DNA from: Bin87 sp965204905
GTDB lineage: Bacteria > Chloroflexota > Dehalococcoidia > Lucifugimonadales > UBA3495
Direction of reading: 5' to 3'
DNA: 64,000 nucleotides
Assembly: GCA_965204905.1 (NCBI GenBank)
Contig: OZ242042.1
Span: forward strand, 1,984,001 to 2,048,000
A program made the translations under genes and the position numbers. A model generated the notes under the pieces. It saw only the letters and a program-made list of their open reading frames with translations, searched no databases and was not told the origin of the DNA. Positions 43,875-50,769 of this stretch are shown here, piece by piece (position 1 is the stretch's first letter; every line of letters begins with the position of its first letter).

Positions 43875-43900
43875 GTCATTGCGAGCGTAGCGTGGCAATC
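43875..43900. repeat. Intergenic repeat, family D, copy 1
   Basis: GTCATTGCGAG-CGTAG-CGTGGCAATC, an imperfect inverted repeat of the common 'TCATTGCGAG...GTGGCAATC' kind. It overlaps a possible GTG start of the Nudix gene, which argues for a later start there. Confidence 0.75.
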
Positions 43901-43921
43901 CCGTCCGGTCAGCAACCATCC

Positions 43922-44452
43922 TTGACACCCGACTCCCTTTCCCCCGACTACCGCTACTGCCCCCGCTGCGCCGAGCCCTTGGCCCCCACGATTCGCGGCG
44001 GCCTATCCCGACCCGGTTGCGCATCATGCGGGTTCGTGCATTTTCGCAACCCGGCGGTGGGCGTCGCCGTTGTCCTTCTTGACGATGCTGGCCGCATCCT
44101 GCTGGGCCGGCGCTCCGCCGGCGGCAACGTGGGCGAGTGGTGCATCCCCTGCGGCTACGTCGAGTGGGGCGAGGACATCCGCGACGCCGCCCGCCGCGAA
44201 TTCCTCGAAGAAACTGGGATCGACGTGGCAATCGGCGAGGTCTGCGCCGTACATTCCAACTTTCACAACGCCAACTCCCTTACCGTCGGCGTGTGGTTCT
44301 TCGCCACAATAATAGATGGTCAGCCCCACGCTTCCGACGACTTGGACAAAGTGGAGTGGTTTGCGCCCGATACGCCGCCGGAACCGCTGGCCTTCCCCAC
44401 CGACCGGCTAGTGCTGGCGGATTTGGCGACACGCACCATGAAGTCCCCATGA
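43922..44452 (+). CDS. Nudix hydrolase with N-terminal zinc ribbon
   Basis: A Nudix enzyme of about 176 residues. The N-terminal zinc ribbon has 'YRYCPRCAEPL' and 'GCASCGFVHF' (four Cys). The Nudix box 'GYVEWGEDIRDAARREFLEE' followed by TGI matches GX5EX7REUXEEXGU. It probably cleaves a nucleoside diphosphate derivative such as NADH or ADP-ribose. An in-frame GTG at 43892 lies inside a family D repeat, so I prefer the TTG at 43922; the start is uncertain. The N-terminal residues 'TPDSLSPDY' resemble the repeat unit in argS. The stop overlaps the next start (ATGA). Confidence 0.88.
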   Translation: MTPDSLSPDYRYCPRCAEPLAPTIRGGLSRPGCASCGFVHFRNPAVGVAVVLLDDAGRILLGRRSAGGNVGEWCIPCGYVEWGEDIRDAARREFLEETGIDVAIGEVCAVHSNFHNANSLTVGVWFFATIIDGQPHASDDLDKVEWFAPDTPPEPLAFPTDRLVLADLATRTMKSP

Positions 44453-45225
44453 CCAAGCACGCCGTCATCATCCAGCACATCGCCGTGGAAACCCTGGGCG
44501 GCAACTTCACCGCCGTACTGCGGGATGCCGGGTTATCAATCACCACGGTCCCGGTTTATAAGGGTGCACCCGACTTCACGGCTTTCGACGCGCCCGACCT
44601 GTCCGAAGCGGAGCTGATAGTCTCGCTTGGCGGCCCCATGTCCGCCAATGACAACTACCCGGCGCTCATTCAGGAGATGGCGTACCTGCGCGAAGCCGCC
44701 ACCGGCAACCTGGGCAGCGTCGCGCCGACGCCGGTGCTGGGCATCTGCCTCGGCGCGCAACTGTTGGCCCGCGCGCTGGGCGGCGCCGTCGCCCCCACCG
44801 GCGGCTACCAGTTCGGCCTCCGCAAGATCGACGTCACTGCCGACGGCGCCGCCGACCCCGTTTTCAGTGAGATCAAAATCCCGCTGGTTCCAACGCTGCA
44901 CGGCGAGCAGTTCACCGTCCCGCTCGATGCCGTCCGGTTGGCGCAAGGCACGATGCTCCGGCGCGACGGCGGCTACGTCCGTTTCCCCATGGCCTTCCGC
45001 TACGGCCTCTCCTACGGATTCCAGTTCGAACCGCAGTTGACCCTCGATGAACTCCGGGTATGGAACCGTGAACTGGCTGGCGACTATGACCTGATGGGCG
45101 ACCGCTTCAACCCTAACGAAGAATCCGCCCGCAACCTGCGCGAGTTCGAGGCGTTTGCGCCGCACCACGAATCCCAGATGCGTAAAATGCTGACAGCGCT
45201 CCTGAAGCAGGCGGACTTGGTGTAG
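44449..45225 (+). CDS. Class I glutamine amidotransferase-like protein, incomplete triad
   Basis: A 258-residue GATase1 domain protein related to GMP-synthase-type amidotransferases. Gly loop 'LIVSLGGPMSANDNYPAL' and nucleophile 'LGICLGAQLLARALGG' (Cys100) are intact. The block that normally reads QFHPE is 'YGFQFEPQLTLDE', so the catalytic His and Glu are Glu194 and Gln196. It may be inactive as a glutaminase or use other residues. ATG 44449 overlaps the Nudix stop, so the two are coupled. The function is unknown. Confidence 0.85.
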   Translation: MTKHAVIIQHIAVETLGGNFTAVLRDAGLSITTVPVYKGAPDFTAFDAPDLSEAELIVSLGGPMSANDNYPALIQEMAYLREAATGNLGSVAPTPVLGICLGAQLLARALGGAVAPTGGYQFGLRKIDVTADGAADPVFSEIKIPLVPTLHGEQFTVPLDAVRLAQGTMLRRDGGYVRFPMAFRYGLSYGFQFEPQLTLDELRVWNRELAGDYDLMGDRFNPNEESARNLREFEAFAPHHESQMRKMLTALLKQADLV

Positions 45226-45251
45226 CGCGAGATTTTGTTAAAATTATCTCC

Positions 45252-46268
45252 ATGGAAAACCTTTTCTACGCCGGGGACAATCTGGACGGCCTGCGGTTGT
45301 TGGCCCAACAAGGGATTCACGCTGATCTCGTCTATATCGACCCGCCCTTCGCCACCAACAACCAGTTCCTCATCGACGATCACCGCGCCAACACTGTCAG
45401 CGCGTCTGGCCGGCCGGCTTACTCAGACACCGTGCGCGGCAACGATTACCTCGACGCGCTGCGACAACGCCTCAATGCCATACGCGATGTGATGTCTCCG
45501 ACTGGTTCGATCTACATCCACATCGACGTCAAGATGGAACACCACGTCCGCCTGCTGATGGATGGCGTGTTCGGCCCCCAAAACTTCCGCAACAGCATCA
45601 CCCGCATCAAGTGCAACCCAAAGAATTTCGACCGCTTTTCCTACGGCAACGTCAAGGACACCATCCTCTTCTACTCAGTGTCCCCCAGCCTAATCACCTG
45701 GAACCCTCAGCGGGAGCCACTGAGCGACGATGAAGTGGCCCGGTTGTATCCACATACCGATGCCGCCGGGCGTCGCTACACCACCACGCCCCTGCATGCC
45801 CCCGGCGTCACCGCCAACGGCCCCACCGGGCAACCGTGGCGTGGCATGGACCCGCCACCAGGCCGCCACTGGCGCTATCCGCCGGCCAGACTGGACGAAC
45901 TGGACGCCGCCGGGCTGATTGCGTGGAGCGGCGCCGGCAACCCGCGCAAAATCCGCTACGCCAGCGAAGCCGCCGGCAAACTCCCCCAGGACGTTTGGCT
46001 TTACAAAGACCCTCAGCGCCCGGCCTATCCGACCCAGAAGAACGCCAGTATGCTCGAACGCATCATCCTCACCTCGTCAAAACCCGGCGACACCGTTCTG
46101 GACTGCTACGCCGGCAGCGGCAGCACCCTGCTGACGGCGGCCCGCCTGGGCCGGCGTTTCATCGGCATGGACAACGCGCCGGCGGCCCAAGGGGTAACCG
46201 TGCAACGATTGGCAAGGCAAGGCATCCCCTGTACGAACCTGGCTGCTCCCTTGTCGGCTGCCGTTTGA
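45252..46268 (+). CDS. Site-specific DNA-methyltransferase (beta-class, N6-A or N4-C)
   Basis: A 338-residue amino-methyltransferase. The catalytic motif IV 'VYIDPPFATNNQF' (Asp30) comes before the SAM motif I 'LDCYAGSGSTLLTAARLG', which defines the beta order. Between them is a target-recognition region of about 150 residues. 'RPAYPTQKNASMLERIILTS' is the usual motif X block (PTQKP-like, here PTQKN). No restriction endonuclease is adjacent, so it is an orphan methylase. It starts 26 nt after the GATase-like gene, and an AT-rich 'TTGTTAAAATTATC' lies just upstream. Confidence 0.92.
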   Translation: MENLFYAGDNLDGLRLLAQQGIHADLVYIDPPFATNNQFLIDDHRANTVSASGRPAYSDTVRGNDYLDALRQRLNAIRDVMSPTGSIYIHIDVKMEHHVRLLMDGVFGPQNFRNSITRIKCNPKNFDRFSYGNVKDTILFYSVSPSLITWNPQREPLSDDEVARLYPHTDAAGRRYTTTPLHAPGVTANGPTGQPWRGMDPPPGRHWRYPPARLDELDAAGLIAWSGAGNPRKIRYASEAAGKLPQDVWLYKDPQRPAYPTQKNASMLERIILTSSKPGDTVLDCYAGSGSTLLTAARLGRRFIGMDNAPAAQGVTVQRLARQGIPCTNLAAPLSAAV

Positions 46269-46380
46269 CACCCGGCACGGCGACGATTAACCTGCTACCC
46301 GTCAATCGACGGTTATGTCCTGTCGGTTGGTCGCAACACCGCGAAACGGAACCACGCCTACGCTATCGGAGGTTTTCAAT

Positions 46381-47127
46381 ATGGCTTACCAGGGAATGAC
46401 GGCCGAACACATCTGGGTGGAAGGACACAACGGCGACGCCATCAACGCATATCTCGCCCGTCCGCTGGGCCCGGGACCCTTCCCCGCCGTCCATCTGTTC
46501 CACCACATGCCCGGTTGGGACGAGGCCAGCAAGGAAATGGCCCGCAAGTTCGCGCATAACGGCTTCATCGCCATCATGCCCAACCTGCACTACCGCCAGG
46601 GCCATGATGACCCCGTTGCCAACAGCAACAGCATCCGTGAGGCCGGCGGCATGCCCGACGACCGCACCCTCGGCGACGCCGCTGGCGCCATCAGCTACCT
46701 GCGCCACCTGTCCAACTATAACGGCAAGGTGGGCATCATCGGCTTCTGCTCCGGCGGACGCCAGGTCTTCCTGGCCGCCTGCAAACTGGCCGGCATCGAC
46801 GCCGCAGTGGACTGCTGGGGCGGCGGCGTAACCCCCCGCGACAGCGAGCCTCCCACCGAGGCCATGCCCCACGCTCCCATCGAGTTCGTAGCCGACCTGT
46901 CGTGCCCCATGCTGGGAATCTTCGGCGCGGACGACGCACGACCCACCGTTGAAGAGGTGGCCGCCACCGACGCCGCCATCAAGGCTGCCGGCAAGTCCTG
47001 GGAGTACGAGATCTACCCCAACGCCGGCCACGGCTTCGTCGCCGTTGACCGCCCCAGCTACGCCGTCGAAGCGTCCAACGCAGCCTGGCCGCGCATCTTC
47101 GACTTCTACCGCCAGCACCTGTCGTAG
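46381..47127 (+). CDS. Dienelactone hydrolase family protein
   Basis: A 248-residue alpha/beta hydrolase of the dienelactone hydrolase family. ATG 46381 follows CGGAGG. The triad is Cys123 ('GIIGFCSGGRQVF'), an Asp in 'LGIFGADDARPTVEEV' and His in 'YPNAGHGFVAVDRP'. Early residues 'LARPLGPGPFPAVHLFHHM' and 'EMARKFAHNGFIAIMPNLHY' are family-typical. Such enzymes open lactones in aromatic ring-cleavage pathways, though many have other substrates. A family A palindrome follows the stop. Confidence 0.92.
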   Translation: MAYQGMTAEHIWVEGHNGDAINAYLARPLGPGPFPAVHLFHHMPGWDEASKEMARKFAHNGFIAIMPNLHYRQGHDDPVANSNSIREAGGMPDDRTLGDAAGAISYLRHLSNYNGKVGIIGFCSGGRQVFLAACKLAGIDAAVDCWGGGVTPRDSEPPTEAMPHAPIEFVADLSCPMLGIFGADDARPTVEEVAATDAAIKAAGKSWEYEIYPNAGHGFVAVDRPSYAVEASNAAWPRIFDFYRQHLS

Positions 47128-47154
47128 GAACCAAACGGTCACCCGATAACCGTA

Positions 47155-47177
47155 GGGGCGGGTTTGAAACCCGCCCC
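47155..47177. repeat. Intergenic palindrome, family A, copy 3
   Basis: Identical 23-bp core to copies at 641 and 36202, 27 nt after the dienelactone hydrolase stop and between convergent genes. Confidence 0.85.
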
Positions 47178-47193
47178 TTTTCATGTCCGGTCC

Positions 47194-47233
47194 GTCATTG
47201 CGAGTCCGCCTGGGGCGGACGTGGCAATCTCGC
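47194..47233. repeat. Intergenic repeat, family D, copy 2
   Basis: GTCATTGCGAG, then a GTCCGCC/GGCGGAC inner stem, then GTGGCAATCTCGC. It lies immediately beside a family A palindrome in the same convergent gap. Confidence 0.75.
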
Positions 47234-47249
47234 TGACGCGGGGATCTAT

Positions 47250-47771
47250 CTAATCATCCGTCGCCTCAAACGCCAGCGTGGCGAACCGCATGAAGATGCC
47301 TCCGCGCGGCGCGGCCAGCGGCCCGTTCAGGCACAGGCACGCGATGACATACTGCGCGCCCGGCTCCCCAACCTCCGCGATCTCCACCCGGTGCGGCGTG
47401 TTCAGGCCGACGATGCTGCCGTAAGCCCGGTCAATCTCACCGTTCACCCACACCTCGCCGTAGTTGTCGAAATTGGTCTCGAACCATACCCGGTAGCCGG
47501 CAACGCTAACGCCGTCGATCGCATCCGGCAATGTAACGGCGATGCGATACCAGGCGAAGGTGAACCCCTCGGAAAGGCTCTGCCGCACGTTGTCGCACAC
47601 GTCCCACGCCGAATCGTCGTAGTCGGGCAGACGCGGCGGCGCAGCCAGCAATCGCGCCGTCAACCCCTCATTCGCCTCGCCGGGCACCAGGCCCGGCGCG
47701 ACCCGCCAGGGCTGACCACCGACGGCAGCCCGACCCTCCGGCGTGTTCAAATCCACTGCAAATCTCGGCAT
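47250..47771 (-). CDS. Putative galactose-binding-like (jelly-roll) domain protein
   Basis: A 173-residue protein of unknown function. 'PDYDDSAWDVCDNVRQSLSE' and 'YRVWFETNFDNYGEVWVNGE' resemble the sugar-binding jelly-roll domain at the N-terminus of GH2-type hydrolases (W-V-N-G motif). It would be a stand-alone domain without the catalytic part. No signal peptide is seen. It lies 12 nt after the SDR at 47784 on the same strand, so they probably share a transcript. The domain call is by pattern only. Confidence 0.65.
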   Translation of the reverse strand: MPRFAVDLNTPEGRAAVGGQPWRVAPGLVPGEANEGLTARLLAAPPRLPDYDDSAWDVCDNVRQSLSEGFTFAWYRIAVTLPDAIDGVSVAGYRVWFETNFDNYGEVWVNGEIDRAYGSIVGLNTPHRVEIAEVGEPGAQYVIACLCLNGPLAAPRGGIFMRFATLAFEATDD

Positions 47772-47783
47772 GGTGCGGCCTCC

Positions 47784-48539
47784 TTACGCGGCGGTGGTCC
47801 CGCCGTCGATCACCAACTCGGAACCGGTGACGAACGACGACTCATCTGACGCCAGGTATATCGCTCCATACGCGATTTCGCTGGGCTTGCCTACCCTGCC
47901 CAGCGGCAACCGCTGCATCCGCAACGCCAGGTTCGCCGGGTCGTTCAGCGTGTCGGCAATCATGTCCGTTTCAATCGGCCCTGGGTGGATGGAATTGCAC
48001 CTGATGCCTTCCCGGGCGTGCTGAATGGCGGTGGACTTGGTGAACAGCCGTACCGCGCCCTTGGTCGCCGTGTAGCTGGCCGACCCGTTCGGACTCCCCA
48101 CCAGTCCGGCGGTGGAGGATATGTTGATGATCGAACCGCCGCCGTTCTCTCGCATCGCAGGAATCGCGGTCTTGGTGCCCAGGAACACGCCCTTGGCGTT
48201 AATGGAAAAGATACGGTCCCAATCCTCCTCGGTGGTTTCCTCAATATTCTTGCGAATCAGGATACCCGCGTTGTTGAGCAGGATATCCAACTTGCCGTAA
48301 GCGCTGATGGCGGCCTGTACCGCCGCGTCCCAGTCGGATTCGCTGGTTACGTCCAAATGCACGAAAGTGACGTTGTAGCCGAGTTCCTGTAGCTCCGCCT
48401 CGGTCTGGCGACCCTGTTCATCCAGGATGTCGCCGATCACGACGCTGGCGCCCTCTTCCGCAAACATTCGCGCTTCCACCGCCCCCTGGCCACGAGCGCC
48501 GCCGCTGATCAGGGCAACCTTGCCTTCCAGTCTGGGCAT
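47784..48539 (-). CDS. Short-chain dehydrogenase/reductase (SDR)
   Basis: A 251-residue classical SDR. The cofactor motif is 'VALISGGARGQGAVEARMFA' (SGGARGQG), 'LDILLNNAGI' follows, and the catalytic block is 'NGSASYTATKGAVRLFTKST' (Tyr, Lys). 'NSIHPGPIETDM' and 'SSFVTGSELVIDGGTTAA' close the fold. It is closest in pattern to 3-alpha/20-beta-hydroxysteroid and cyclohexanol dehydrogenase-like members, and Asp36 in 'VVIGDILDEQG' favours NAD. The substrate is unknown. It heads a two-gene unit with the jelly-roll-like gene. Confidence 0.92.
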   Translation of the reverse strand: MPRLEGKVALISGGARGQGAVEARMFAEEGASVVIGDILDEQGRQTEAELQELGYNVTFVHLDVTSESDWDAAVQAAISAYGKLDILLNNAGILIRKNIEETTEEDWDRIFSINAKGVFLGTKTAIPAMRENGGGSIINISSTAGLVGSPNGSASYTATKGAVRLFTKSTAIQHAREGIRCNSIHPGPIETDMIADTLNDPANLALRMQRLPLGRVGKPSEIAYGAIYLASDESSFVTGSELVIDGGTTAA

Positions 48540-48654
48540 TTTGATACCTCCGCTATGCGCGCAGACCCACGGTCAGCGCCAGATTGCGCTCACTTTATAA
48601 GTATTGGCAACTGGACGCAACCAATCTCCTACACGTCGCCCGGGAGTCGTGTCG

Positions 48655-48660
48655 TATAAT
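48655..48660 (+). promoter_or_regulatory. Possible -10 box of the repeat-protein gene
   Basis: A consensus TATAAT lies 54 nt before the ATG at 48714. The -35 region is poor, so this is tentative. Confidence 0.4.
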
Positions 48661-48713
48661 TAAAAGACACGTCTTGAATTCGCCGGCGCATACGCTGTCA
48701 AGGAGAAAATATC

Positions 48714-49562
48714 ATGGCGATACTGGGAAGAATCGGGACTACGGTCAGGGACGCCTTGACCGGCACTTTGGAAGGCACCGGCCGCGTCGGCAACGTTGCC
48801 ATCGACACAGTTAGAGATACCACCGCCAACAGTCTGCGCAGCGCAAGATCCGTCGGCGGTGAGTTGGGCAACCTGGCGCAAGACGCGATCGTCGGCACGC
48901 TCCAGGCGGTCGGCAACGTCGGCGGCGCTGGCGGATCCGTTGTAAGGGATTCCATCATCGGCGTAATTCAAGGCGTTGGTATGGTCGGCACCGCCACCAC
49001 TACCATGCTCCACGATGTGGTGGTAGGCGCGATCCGCGGTTCCAGCGATGCTGGCGCGGAACTGGGAACCGCCACTCAGCAGGCCGTGGAAGGAGCGTTG
49101 CGCGGCGGCGCATCCGTCGGCCTCGCTGCTGAGGAATCGGTGGTTCAGGTCACTCGCGGAACTATCGATGGCACCAGGGAAATCGGCGGCGCGCTGGCCG
49201 ACGCCGCCCGCGGCACCGTGGCGGGAGTCGTTACCGCCGTCGCTGGCACCGCCGGCGACGTTACCGCAGCCACCACCGCAACTACCCGCCAGTTGGTCAG
49301 CAGCGCGGCCCAAACCGGGGAAGATGTTGCCCAAGTCGCAGTATCAGCGGTGAACGGCGCCATCGACGCGGCGCGCACCACGGGCCAAAACGTCGAGCAA
49401 ACGGCCGCCGCCGCCGCCACCGGCGCCATTGATGCTGCATACGATGTCAGCGACGCCGCCGGCGATGCCGTGCGGGACGCCGTAACGGGGACAATCAGCG
49501 GCGTGCGCGTAACCGTTGACGCCGCCTACGGTCAGAGCCCTAACGACAGCAATCGCTCATAA
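48714..49562 (+). CDS. Alanine/glycine-rich protein of about 22-residue amphipathic repeats
   Basis: A 282-residue protein starting 'MAILGRIGTTVRDALTGTLE', with AAGGAG eight nt upstream. Nearly the whole chain is made of imperfect 21-23 residue units of the form D-A-I-V-G-x-L-x-x-V-G-x-V-G-G: 'DALTGTLEGTGRVGN', 'DAIVGTLQAVGNVGG', 'DSIIGVIQGVGMVGT', 'DVVVGAIRGSSDAGA', 'QAVEGALRGGASVGL'. A 22-residue period predicts long amphipathic helices, as in apolipoproteins, phasins or LEA-like proteins. No signal peptide. Function unknown; lipid or granule surface binding is an inference. A strong hairpin terminator follows. Confidence 0.75.
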   Translation: MAILGRIGTTVRDALTGTLEGTGRVGNVAIDTVRDTTANSLRSARSVGGELGNLAQDAIVGTLQAVGNVGGAGGSVVRDSIIGVIQGVGMVGTATTTMLHDVVVGAIRGSSDAGAELGTATQQAVEGALRGGASVGLAAEESVVQVTRGTIDGTREIGGALADAARGTVAGVVTAVAGTAGDVTAATTATTRQLVSSAAQTGEDVAQVAVSAVNGAIDAARTTGQNVEQTAAAAATGAIDAAYDVSDAAGDAVRDAVTGTISGVRVTVDAAYGQSPNDSNRS

Positions 49563-49585
49563 ACTCGCCTAGGCTCGACCGCGAG

Positions 49586-49615
49586 GGACGCCGGCCATTG
49601 GCCGGCGTCCTGTTT
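49586..49615 (+). terminator. Hairpin terminator after the repeat-protein gene
   Basis: An 11-bp perfect stem (GGACGCCGGCC / GGCCGGCGTCC) with a 3-nt loop, followed by TGTTT. It lies between convergent genes. Confidence 0.75.
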
Positions 49616-49655
49616 GGTACCTCTCGGCATCCGGTAGTCCGAATGGAGCCAAGAG

Positions 49656-50108
49656 TTACTGTCCGGCCCGCCAACGCAGCCGCGCGCCCACCTCGGTAAA
49701 TCCGGCCCGTCGATAGAACTGGATCTGGCGATCGCCGTCATACGGCGTTCCAAGTTCCACGGTTTGGCATCCGTTGGCGACCGCGTGCTCCAACGCGAAG
49801 GTGAGTACGGTCATGCCTTCTCCCGCGCTGCGCGCGTCGGGTTGCACGAACATCTCCTGGATAATGGCGTATCGACCCCTGGTTCGCAACGCGTCGAGAA
49901 ATGAAACGGTGCAAACTGCTATTGGGGTGTCCGCTCGCTCTCCTACTACTATGAACCCGGCTGAGTCACCTGACACCAGACGATCAAACACTTCCAATAG
50001 ATCATCCGCTTCGGGAGGAGTTCCCCCAAGTTCGGCGAGCAGAGTGCGAACGAGAGTCAGCGCCGCGTCCCGGTCGTCGGGACGGGCAAGGCGGACGCTA
50101 AGCGACAT
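49656..50108 (-). CDS. GNAT family N-acetyltransferase
   Basis: A 150-residue GNAT-fold acetyltransferase using acetyl-CoA. 'SVRLARPDDRDAALTLVRTL' is the N-terminal strand and helix. 'AIIQEMFVQPDARSAGEG' is motif A (the usual R-x-x-G-x-G/A loop reads RSAGEG), and 'QIQFYRRAGFTEVGARLRWR' is motif B. The length is typical. The substrate is unknown. It is downstream of tRNA-Lys on the same strand, with no clear terminator between. Confidence 0.88.
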   Translation of the reverse strand: MSLSVRLARPDDRDAALTLVRTLLAELGGTPPEADDLLEVFDRLVSGDSAGFIVVGERADTPIAVCTVSFLDALRTRGRYAIIQEMFVQPDARSAGEGMTVLTFALEHAVANGCQTVELGTPYDGDRQIQFYRRAGFTEVGARLRWRAGQ

Positions 50109-50154
50109 TACGTTACATCACGGAAGTCGGACGCGTACATGGGCTAGGCTATGG

Positions 50155-50227
50155 TGGGCCGTGTGGGGGTCGAACCCACGACACCCGGATTAAAAGTCCG
50201 GTGCTCTACCAACTGAGCTAACGGCCC
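50155..50227 (-). tRNA. tRNA-Lys (anticodon TTT)
   Basis: A 73-nt cloverleaf on the minus strand. The acceptor stem is GGGCCGT/ACGGCCC and the discriminator A. The D-arm has TTAGCTCAGTTGGTAGAGC, the anticodon stem is CCGGA/TCCGG around CTTTTAA (anticodon TTT), and the T-arm is GTGGG-TTCGACC-CCCAC. CCA is not encoded. It is divergent from the 5S rRNA gene. Confidence 0.97.
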
Positions 50228-50318
50228 TGGCATTGGCGCATTACGCTATTTGCCAGTATAGCATAGCGCATCCTGGCTTCCCGATGATGATTATTCGTAA
50301 ATCGTTGGTTAGTCGTGC

Positions 50319-50347
50319 TTGCCAAAGTTCGTGAAATAACGGATAAT
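50319..50347 (+). promoter_or_regulatory. Promoter of the 5S rRNA gene
   Basis: TTGCCA (50319-50324), a 17-nt spacer and GATAAT (50342-50347). The predicted start near 50354 is about five nt before the mature 5S end, so the 5S gene is transcribed on its own. Confidence 0.7.
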
Positions 50348-50358
50348 GCTGGCGTTGA

Positions 50359-50480
50359 CTTTCTGGTGGTTCAAGCGGGGTGGTCCCACCCGTTCCCATC
50401 CCGAACACGGAAGTGAAACGCCCCAGCGCCGACGATACTGCTCTGGTGACGGAGTGGGAAAATAGGTCACCGCCGGGAAG
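50359..50480 (+). rRNA. rrf: 5S ribosomal RNA
   Basis: About 122 nt with the conserved 5S core: GGGGTGGTCCCACCC, then CCGTTCCCATCCCGAACACG, GAAGTGAAACGCCCCAGCGC and AATAGGTCACCGCC. Helix I pairs CTTTCTGGTGG (50359-50369) with CCGCCGGGAAG (50470-50480). No 23S or 16S gene precedes it (the gene upstream is a divergent tRNA), so it is unlinked from an rrn operon. Confidence 0.95.
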
Positions 50481-50498
50481 TATTGACAGGATGGTTGA

Positions 50499-50519
50499 GG
50501 AGCGAGCAGCCCTCGCTCC
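50499..50519 (+). terminator. Hairpin downstream of 5S rRNA
   Basis: The eight-bp stem GGAGCGAG / CTCGCTCC with a 5-nt loop lies 19 nt past the 5S 3' end. There is no immediate T-run, so it is a possible terminator. Confidence 0.5.
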
Positions 50520-50769
50520 GCCGTCTATTAGGCAAGTTTTTCCACCAAACCGACTAACGTCAAATTTTGGGGCGGGCGTGATGACGCACGAAGGACAGGC
50601 TGGCAGTCCGAGAAAATCGCTGTTGGGCAACTAGGAGTACCTATGAAGTGGCGCGCGGGTGTCGAACCAGCGTTAGTGCCACTTTTATTTTTGACCAAAT
50701 GCGATAGAATGGCAGCGCCAGCGCCGGACTACGGCGTACACAGGCCCACCCCCAACCCAGGAGAGTCTC

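Noticed and set aside
42543..44231. A 562-codon minus-strand frame
   Set aside because: It is antisense to the amidohydrolase and Nudix genes, Gly/Val/Arg-rich, without a family match. It is a GC-driven shadow.
641..47177. CRISPR array from recurring palindromes
   Set aside because: The copies are tens of kilobases apart, with no regular spacers and no cas genes.
50380..50634. An 84-codon plus-strand frame
   Set aside because: It runs through the 5S rRNA gene and continues into non-coding sequence.
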